A stretch of DNA of 64,000 nt from Pelagibacterium sp. 26DY04 (GTDB taxonomy: Bacteria > Pseudomonadota > Alphaproteobacteria > Rhizobiales > Devosiaceae): positions 2,976,001 to 3,040,000 of the forward strand of contig NZ_CP101731.1 of assembly GCF_031202305.1 (NCBI RefSeq). Reading direction: 5' to 3'. Position 1 is the stretch's first letter. Each line of letters opens with the position of its first letter. The translations under genes were made by a program, and so were the position numbers. Below the pieces are notes generated by a model. It saw only the letters and a list, made by a program, of their open reading frames with translations, did no database searches and was not told the DNA's origin. Below, one piece after another: positions 59,576-64,000 of the stretch.

Positions 59576-60058
59576 TCATGCCTCAGCCAAGAGACAATCG
59601 ATATCGAGTGGTTCGTTAAGCGGCAGGAGCGATCCGTCTGGTGCTCTGGGCCACTCTTGCTGTGGCCGATCCCAATATATCTCCACTCCATTGCAATCGG
59701 GATCGCGGAAATAAACAGCTTCGCTCGTTCCATGGTCAGCCTGCCCAGTAATTGGGATACCAGCTGCGATCGCCCGCTTGAGTGTTTGAGCCAGAGGCTT
59801 GCGATCCGGGTAAAGAAACGCCGTATGATAGAGCCCAGTATGGCCGGGTGGTGGCGGGCTGCCATCGGCGCTCTCCCAAGTGTTGAGGCCGATATGATGA
59901 TGGTAGCTGCCTGCAGCGAGGAAGGCAGCCCCAGCCCCATATCGGGCCGTCAACGTGAAACCCAAAATTTCTGAGTAGAAGGCAATAGCGCGATCAAGGT
60001 CAGCAACCTTGAGGTGGACATGGCCGATGCATGTTTCAGGTGGAGCGGTGATAGACAT
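59576..60058 (-). CDS. VOC-family dioxygenase-like protein (CatE/glyoxalase fold)
   Basis: 160 residues. A vicinal-oxygen-chelate fold with IGHVHLKVADLDRAIAFYSEILGFTLTARYG at the N-terminus, GSYHHHIGLNTWE supplying a metal His, GLYHTAFLYPDR, and the terminal VYFRDPDCNGVEIYWDRP supplying the metal Glu. These residues fit extradiol dioxygenases or the CatE-like thiol transferases. It lies in a block of small stress/aromatic-handling genes. Substrate unknown. Confidence 0.87.
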   Translation of the reverse strand: MSITAPPETCIGHVHLKVADLDRAIAFYSEILGFTLTARYGAGAAFLAAGSYHHHIGLNTWESADGSPPPPGHTGLYHTAFLYPDRKPLAQTLKRAIAAGIPITGQADHGTSEAVYFRDPDCNGVEIYWDRPQQEWPRAPDGSLLPLNEPLDIDCLLAEA

Positions 60059-60160
60059 GGCACCTCCGTGTGATGCTGCAACACCACGGCCAATAATACT
60101 CGCCTATGCCAGTCAGGGAAAGAAGCTGCTGGTGGTTCCGCCGCAGGATTTGATGCCCCG

Positions 60161-60637
60161 TTATTGGTTCTTGGCTTCAACCAGTTCCGCCAGTTGTGCC
60201 ACTACCGTGCCCCAGCCATCGTGAAACCCGAGCTCTTCATGCTTTTCGCGGTCTGCACGGCTCTTGTGTAGAGCCTGTGCGCGGTAATGTGTGCCATCTG
60301 GGTGGTCGGCAAGGGTGATGATTGCCGTCACAAAGCCATGTGCGGCAGGCCGCCAGCCACCGGTGAGCGCGTTCGTGTAGACGATGCGTTCCTTGGGAAC
60401 AACGTCGAGAAAGCAGGCTGACAGGTGCGGCACGAACGATTTCCCATTCTCGCTCATCTCGGTGACGAACGATCCTCCCGGATGAACGTCCAGACTAACG
60501 ACACGGCAAGTCATGGGGGACGGAATCCACCATTGGGCCAGTCGGTCGGGGTCCACCCATGCATTCCAGACGCGGTCTCGCGGCGCCTTGATAATTCGCG
60601 ATACTTCGAGATCGAGTTCAGCGGTCACGGTCTGCAT
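60161..60637 (-). CDS. SRPBCC-family (AHSA1-like) protein
   Basis: 158 residues of a START/AHSA1 fold: LEVSRIIKAPRDRVWNAWVDPDRLAQWWIP at the N-terminus, GGSFVTEMSENGKSF, LDVVPKERIVYTNALTGGW, and the C-terminal helix HEELGFHDGWGTVVAQLAELV. The ATG at 60637 has GGAGG upstream and overlaps the end of the ArsR gene by 20 bp. ArsR-SRPBCC pairs are a common unit of unknown ligand specificity. Confidence 0.9.
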   Translation of the reverse strand: MQTVTAELDLEVSRIIKAPRDRVWNAWVDPDRLAQWWIPSPMTCRVVSLDVHPGGSFVTEMSENGKSFVPHLSACFLDVVPKERIVYTNALTGGWRPAAHGFVTAIITLADHPDGTHYRAQALHKSRADREKHEELGFHDGWGTVVAQLAELVEAKNQ

Positions 60638-60989
60638 CGTTTGCCTCCACTTTCTGTTCCAGCATTACAAATGCCTCCAGCCGATCGGCCTGCGCTTCCC
60701 AAATTCTCCGCTGCTCGACAAGCCATCGCTCGGCATTGGTAAGACCCGGACCGTCGATCACACACGTGCGGGTCCGCCCGGCCTTTTTGGTCCGGATCAT
60801 CCCGTTATTTTCAAGAAGCCGGATGTGCTTCATGAACGATGGAAGTCCCATGTCGAAGGGACTTGCGAGTTCGCTGACACTGGCCGGCCCTTGCCCGAGC
60901 CGGGCAATGACAGCACGACGGGTCGGATCGGCGAGCGCCAGAAAGATCGCGCTGAGATCGTCGGGCATTTGCTGGGCGGCTGATACCAT
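60618..60989 (-). CDS. ArsR-family regulator paired with SRPBCC protein
   Basis: 123 residues, winged helix (ALADPTRRAVIARLGQGPASVSELASPFDMGLPSFMKHIRLLENNGMIRTKKAGRTRTCVI), with a C-terminal helical tail (ERWLVEQRRIWEAQADRLEAFV) typical of the SRPBCC-linked group. No metal-binding cysteine pair is present, so metals are unlikely inducers. Its stop overlaps the SRPBCC start, and the RibD-like gene ends 10 bp upstream. Confidence 0.9.
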   Translation of the reverse strand: MVSAAQQMPDDLSAIFLALADPTRRAVIARLGQGPASVSELASPFDMGLPSFMKHIRLLENNGMIRTKKAGRTRTCVIDGPGLTNAERWLVEQRRIWEAQADRLEAFVMLEQKVEANDADRDR

Positions 60990-60999
60990 TATCGTGTTC

Positions 61000-61650
61000 T
61001 CAATTCCCTACAGCGCTGGAAACGGACAGATTGGTCTGCCCACGGACATATGTTCCAGCCGCTCCATCGCCGGTGTTCTCAAGACGGCACATAATGAGAC
61101 CGGAAGGCGTCCTCTCCTCGGAAAGCAGGTTGAAACCTGCTGGTGCTTGCGTGTCACCAAACAGTTTTCGTCCCTGGCCCACAATCACCGGAGCGATCGC
61201 GATACGCAGTTCATCGACGAGATTTGCAGCTAGGAGGGACCGGCCCAGTCGGCCGCTGCCGTGCACCTGCAGTTCGCCGCTTCCATCCTGTTTGAGCGCG
61301 GCGACTGCGGCTTCAACGTCATGTTCCAAGACCGTTGCTGGACCCCAGGTTGTATCGACAGGAGAGGAGGCCGCCACATACTTGGGAAGCTTGTTGAGCC
61401 GAGCCGCGTTGCGATCGGCTGGATCGGTTATGGTGGGCCAGACAGCGGCAAATTCCTCGTAGGTCCGTCGTCCGAACAGAAATCCGGTCGCAGTCGCTGC
61501 CCATGCCTCCACCGTTTCCTCCAGAGCCGCATCAACAAAGGGCACAAACCAACCGCCGCGCTCAAAGCCGCCGGACCGGTCTTCATCGGGGGAACCCGGC
61601 CCCTGATAGACACCGTCGAGAGATAAAAAGTTCAAAATGACAACGCGCAC
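61000..61650 (-). CDS. Dihydrofolate reductase-family protein (RibD C-terminal type)
   Basis: 216 residues from a GTG at 61650 with GGAGG at 5-nt spacing; the frame extends 23 codons further upstream without a ribosome site. It starts VILNFLSLDGVYQGPGSPDEDRSGGFERGGW, then ATATGFLFGRRTYEEFAAVWP, ELQVHGSGRLGRSLLAANLVDELRIAIAPVIVGQGRKLFG: the YyaP/YwjB-like branch of the DHFR/RibD reductase fold. Function in vivo is unknown; an NADPH-dependent reduction is expected. First gene of the minus-strand set with ArsR and SRPBCC downstream. Confidence 0.87.
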   Translation of the reverse strand: MRVVILNFLSLDGVYQGPGSPDEDRSGGFERGGWFVPFVDAALEETVEAWAATATGFLFGRRTYEEFAAVWPTITDPADRNAARLNKLPKYVAASSPVDTTWGPATVLEHDVEAAVAALKQDGSGELQVHGSGRLGRSLLAANLVDELRIAIAPVIVGQGRKLFGDTQAPAGFNLLSEERTPSGLIMCRLENTGDGAAGTYVRGQTNLSVSSAVGN

Positions 61651-61664
61651 TTTAGCCTCCACGT

Positions 61665-61694
61665 ATGATAGTTTTCCTTCAGGCCAACTATCAT
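61665..61694. promoter_or_regulatory. 9-bp inverted repeat between divergent genes, probable operator
   Basis: ATGATAGTT (61665-61673) and AACTATCAT (61686-61694) are perfect inverse copies with a 12-bp spacer. They lie 15 bp upstream of the RibD-like start (61650) and 126 bp from the GST start. Either ArsR regulator in this block could bind here. Confidence 0.55.
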
Positions 61695-61819
61695 GCACTG
61701 ATACTTCGCTCAAGAGCAAAGTGACACCCTCGCCGCGTTAGTCGCACGGTTTCCTGAAATGGAAACTTTCATTGAACTCGCATGCGTTATGGTTTAACCG
61801 TTTCCTTGTCTGGAAACTA

Positions 61820-62518
61820 ATGGATGCAACAATGGCCCTCACGCTCTACCTCCACCCGCTCGCTTCCTTCTGCCACAAGGTCCTCATCGGCCTTTATGAG
61901 AACGGCACGACTTTTGAACCCAGTCTTGTCGATTTCTACAACCCCACAGCCGCAGCTGCGCACATTGAACGCTGGCCGGTAGGCAAGATCCCGGTGTTGC
62001 ATGACAGCCTCGGCAACAGGGTGGTCGCCGAAACCAGCATCATTATCGAGTATCTGCAACAGCACTATCCCGGTCCGGTTCAACTGATACCGACCGAAGC
62101 GGAACACCAGCTCGATGTTCGGCTGTGGGATCGCTTCTTCGATCTTTATGTCAGTGTGCCGATGCAAAAGATCGTCGGCGATCGTATTCGCCCCGAAGGC
62201 GCCGCCGATCCACATGGCGTTGCGGAGGCGCATGCGACGCTTGAGACGGCCTATGACATGATCGAGAAGAAGATCGAGGGACGCAGCTGGATCACGGGCG
62301 AGACCTTCACCATGGCGGATTGTTCGGCGCTGCCGGCGTTGTTCTTTAGCTTCATCGTGCATCCGCTGGGCGCCAAGAGACCGAGAACGCGAGAATACTT
62401 CGAGCGCCTGCTGGGGCGGCCATCGGTGCGGCGTGTGCTCAAGGAGGCGCAGCCCTACTTTGAGTTCTTTCCCTATCGTGACGCGATGCCTTCCCGCTTT
62501 TGGGAGCCTGTGGCATGA
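61820..62518 (+). CDS. Glutathione S-transferase family protein
   Basis: 232 residues from the ATG at 61820 (another ATG lies 12 bp later). N-terminal thioredoxin-like domain: LTLYLHPLASFCHKVLIGLYENGTTFE, the glutathione-site IPVLHD and ETSIIIEYLQQHYP; C-terminal helical domain from about residue 90 (LDVRLWDRFFDLYVSVPMQKIV ... WITGETFTMADCSALPALFF, the N-capping box). The stop overlaps the ArsR start (ATGA). Detoxification or dehalogenase-type chemistry is possible; substrate unknown. Confidence 0.92.
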   Translation: MDATMALTLYLHPLASFCHKVLIGLYENGTTFEPSLVDFYNPTAAAAHIERWPVGKIPVLHDSLGNRVVAETSIIIEYLQQHYPGPVQLIPTEAEHQLDVRLWDRFFDLYVSVPMQKIVGDRIRPEGAADPHGVAEAHATLETAYDMIEKKIEGRSWITGETFTMADCSALPALFFSFIVHPLGAKRPRTREYFERLLGRPSVRRVLKEAQPYFEFFPYRDAMPSRFWEPVA

Positions 62519-62853
62519 TCGAGACAGCAAGCATCGATCGCTATTTCCTGGCTATGGCTGACCCTTACCGGCGCGGCTTCATCGAGCAGCTCTCCAGGGG
62601 CCCCGCGTCCGTGAAGCAGTTGGCAGCCCCAACTAACGTTCAATTGCCGGCGGTGCTAAAGCACCTTCGCGTGCTCGAAGACGGGGGCATTGTCGTTAGC
62701 GAGAAAGTCGGGCGCGTGCGCACCTATCGCATGCGGCCAGATGCCTTTGATGTAACGACCAACTGGATAGAGCAGCGCCAGCGCGACATGAATGCTGCCT
62801 TCGACAGATTGGCAGTTGCCATGGCCGAAGTTCCCGAGGAGAAGGATCACTGA
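62515..62853 (+). CDS. ArsR-family regulator paired with second SRPBCC protein
   Basis: 112 residues, winged helix (AMADPYRRGFIEQLSRGPASVKQLAAPTNVQLPAVLKHLRVLEDGGIVVSEKVGRVRTYRM). It resembles the ArsR at 60618-60989 in length and motifs. The start overlaps the GST stop (ATGA), and the stop overlaps the SRPBCC start (TGATG). It probably controls its own operon. Confidence 0.9.
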   Translation: MIETASIDRYFLAMADPYRRGFIEQLSRGPASVKQLAAPTNVQLPAVLKHLRVLEDGGIVVSEKVGRVRTYRMRPDAFDVTTNWIEQRQRDMNAAFDRLAVAMAEVPEEKDH

Positions 62854-63350
62854 TGGGTATCAATGTCGATCACCGCAGTTTCGTCATTGAACGGGAACTG
62901 CCGGGCAGCCCGGCTCATGCTTTTCGCTTCTGGTCCGACCATGAGCTCAAGCGACGCTGGAACAGTTGTCATCCGGATTGGTCGGTCATCGAAGATCGTT
63001 TCGACTTCCGCGTCGACGGGTGTGAAAGCATGATCTGGCGCATGCCGGACGGCACCGAACAAGTGATGCTGGCGCATTTTCTTGAAGTGCACCCCCGCCA
63101 ACGCATCGTTTATGCCTACACGATGCGGACCAATGGCCGCCCTGTTTCGTCCTCGCTCGTCACTGTCGAGTTCGAAGGCCGAGATGACAAAACCATCATG
63201 ACCTTCACCGAACAGGCGGTCTTTGGAAGCGCGAATGACGGAGACGTGCGAGAGGCCGGCACAGGCATCGGTTTTGCTCGTCTCCAAGAGGCGATGAGGG
63301 ATTTTGAGGAGGACACAAGCCCGTTAGCAAGCGATTGTGTGCTTCGCTGA
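62853..63350 (+). CDS. Second SRPBCC-family (AHSA1-like) protein
   Basis: 165 residues: FVIERELPGSPAHAFRFWSDHELKRRWNSCHP, VDGCESMIWRMPDGTEQ, HFLEVHPRQRIVYAYTMRTNGRPVSSSLVTVEF, a ligand-binding START-type fold. It is coupled to the upstream ArsR gene, giving a second ArsR-SRPBCC pair transcribed opposite to the first. It ends at the right direct repeat (63345-63370), whose first bases overlap its last codons. Confidence 0.88.
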   Translation: MGINVDHRSFVIERELPGSPAHAFRFWSDHELKRRWNSCHPDWSVIEDRFDFRVDGCESMIWRMPDGTEQVMLAHFLEVHPRQRIVYAYTMRTNGRPVSSSLVTVEFEGRDDKTIMTFTEQAVFGSANDGDVREAGTGIGFARLQEAMRDFEEDTSPLASDCVLR

Positions 63351-63370
63351 TACCCTGCGGCGCTCAACGG
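63345..63370 (+). repeat. Right copy of 26-bp direct repeat flanking the cassette
   Basis: Matches the copy at 59406-59431 at 23 of 26 positions, same orientation. It overlaps the end of the second SRPBCC gene. The bracketed segment is 3.9 kb and contains exactly the VOC, SRPBCC, ArsR, RibD-like, GST, ArsR and SRPBCC genes. Confidence 0.6.
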
Positions 63371-63403
63371 GAGGGTTGTCGGGTTTCAGGCAAGCTTTGT
63401 GCG

Positions 63404-63802
63404 CTATCGGGCTACTCGCCCCTGCACGACCCTCGCTGGGCGCTTGCCTGTAGCCATGACCTCTTCGATGTAGGTGCTGACCTCCATGCCGAACTGGAAA
63501 GCCAGTTCACGGCAGGCATCGCGGGTCTTCGGCACGGCCTCATAGGCATAGTCGAAATGCATCACCGCGATCTGCACATCCTTGAAGGCAGCGTGCGCGA
63601 CATTGGCATCGAGCCAGCCGTCGCGGTCCATGTCGCGGCTGGCGAACAGCATGTGTTTGGACCAATCACCAACCAGTTCCAGAACTGTCGATCGCAGAGC
63701 CGCGCAATCGCGCTGCCCCTGTTGATCATCAGCATGGGCAGGAACAGCCAGAGACAGAAATGCCGCCAGCAGCACCCATCGGGATTTGCTCGGCGGCATC
63801 AT
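63404..63802 (-). CDS. Small secreted protein of unknown function
   Basis: 132 residues from one of two adjacent ATGs (63802/63799). Signal peptide MPPSKSRWVLLAAFLSLAVPAHA/DD. The mature part (CAALRSTVLELVGDWSKHMLFASRDMDRDGWLDANVAHAAFKDVQIAVMHFDYAYEAVPKTRDACRELAFQFG) has two cysteines that could form a disulfide and a DMDRDG segment resembling a calcium loop. I recognise no family. It is 22 bp after the partial gene at the window edge on the same strand. Confidence 0.65.
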   Translation of the reverse strand: MMPPSKSRWVLLAAFLSLAVPAHADDQQGQRDCAALRSTVLELVGDWSKHMLFASRDMDRDGWLDANVAHAAFKDVQIAVMHFDYAYEAVPKTRDACRELAFQFGMEVSTYIEEVMATGKRPARVVQGRVAR

Positions 63803-63824
63803 CGTTCTCTTCTGAGAAGAACTG

Positions 63825-64000
63825 TCAGCTGGCCTTGCGCAGCATCTGGCCACGTTCAGCAGCAGCCTTGGCCAACTGCTCATCGAGCTCCCCGGCGCGG
63901 ACAGCTTCGGTCAGCGTGTCGAGGATCGCGGGAAGTGCCGATAGCTCGCCAACCGTAATGGCGTTCTTGCCCTTGGCGAACTCGATGGGCTTGCCCGCAT
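63825..64000 (-). CDS. C-terminal end of an unidentified gene cut by the window edge
   Basis: An open minus-strand frame of 57 codons runs in from the window edge to a TGA at 63825-63827: KPIEFAKGKNAITVGELSALP, then ILDTLTEAVRAGELDEQLAKAAAERGQMLRKAS. Codon use looks coding. I cannot name a family; tails of this kind occur in phage or conjugative proteins. The start lies outside the window. Confidence 0.6.
   Translation of the reverse strand, partial: AGKPIEFAKGKNAITVGELSALPAILDTLTEAVRAGELDEQLAKAAAERGQMLRKAS

Noticed and set aside
1..64000. CRISPR array, rRNA operon or replication origin
   Set aside because: I saw no regularly spaced repeats of CRISPR type, no rRNA sequence, and no repABC or dnaA-box cluster.

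Overview
The window looks like high-GC chromosomal DNA of an alphaproteobacterium, most likely Hyphomicrobiales. A Devosia/Pelagibacterium-type genome fits but cannot be proven here. The clues are the dense ABC-importer operons with 4-bp start/stop overlaps, a rhizobial-type tRNA-Met(CAU) sequence, a bigR/blh sulfide operon, a flagellin next to an FlbT-type gene, and a Tat-secreted beta-helix repeat protein.

Positions 1-20.9 kb form an amino-sugar and cell-wall recycling locus. On the minus strand are a sugar ABC importer (ATPase, binding protein, two permeases), NanE, a BadF-type sugar kinase, a LacI regulator, an FAD oxidoreductase and the start of a second sugar-binding protein. An RpiR/MurR-like regulator is divergent from a plus-strand murQ - GNAT - nagZ - oligopeptide-type ABC importer operon, which meets anmK and a PBP4B/YfeW-like serine hydrolase head on. 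Together they can import muropeptides or amino sugars, release and phosphorylate anhydro-MurNAc, remove its lactyl ether, and feed GlcNAc-6-P to metabolism. Matching inverted repeats in front of the sugar importer and of rpiR/murQ suggest that one regulator controls both.

Positions 20.9-28.1 kb hold a branched-chain-amino-acid-type importer (livM, livH, livK, livF, livG) co-transcribed with a 3-hydroxybutyrate-dehydrogenase-like SDR. Divergent from it is a sigma-54 enhancer-binding protein, with a -24/-12-like site and repeated TGTCCGG half sites between them.

At 28.2 kb a 46-bp 3' fragment of a tRNA-Met(CAU) gene marks the probable left edge of an integrated island. Then come an intact IS5-family element, a module of two beta-helix proteins with a GMC oxidoreductase, a FemAB-like acetyltransferase and a cupin/JmjC-like protein (29.4-36.8 kb), and a short tyrosine recombinase (37.0 kb).

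Positions 37.7-42.6 kb carry the most unusual operon: two unrecognised proteins, a tRNA-guanine-transglycosylase-superfamily protein resembling the DNA-modifying DpdA group, a YhhQ/VUT-type queuosine-precursor transporter, and a glycosyltransferase whose start overlaps the transporter stop. I read it as a candidate system that puts a salvaged 7-deazaguanine into nucleic acid and then glycosylates it. This is inference.

Positions 42.9-49.1 kb are an envelope/thiol-redox regulon: L,D-transpeptidase, TlpA with a degenerate Lgt-like membrane domain, DsbD, DsbA, and a QseBC/PmrAB-like two-component system. Three copies of a CTTAAG-N5-CTTAAG box lie 46-51 bp upstream of the starts. Positions 49.9-54.3 kb are a sulfide/persulfide operon (blh, bigR, DUF2892, two YeeE/YedE halves, a TIGR01244-type protein, SulP).

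Positions 54.3-59.2 kb are gene-poor and mosaic, with a NUMOD3-like protein, three small XRE regulators and an orphan flagellin plus FlbT-like pair. Positions 59.4-63.4 kb hold ArsR/SRPBCC pairs with VOC, RibD-type reductase and GST genes, bracketed by 26-bp direct repeats. The window ends in a small secreted protein and a gene cut by the edge.
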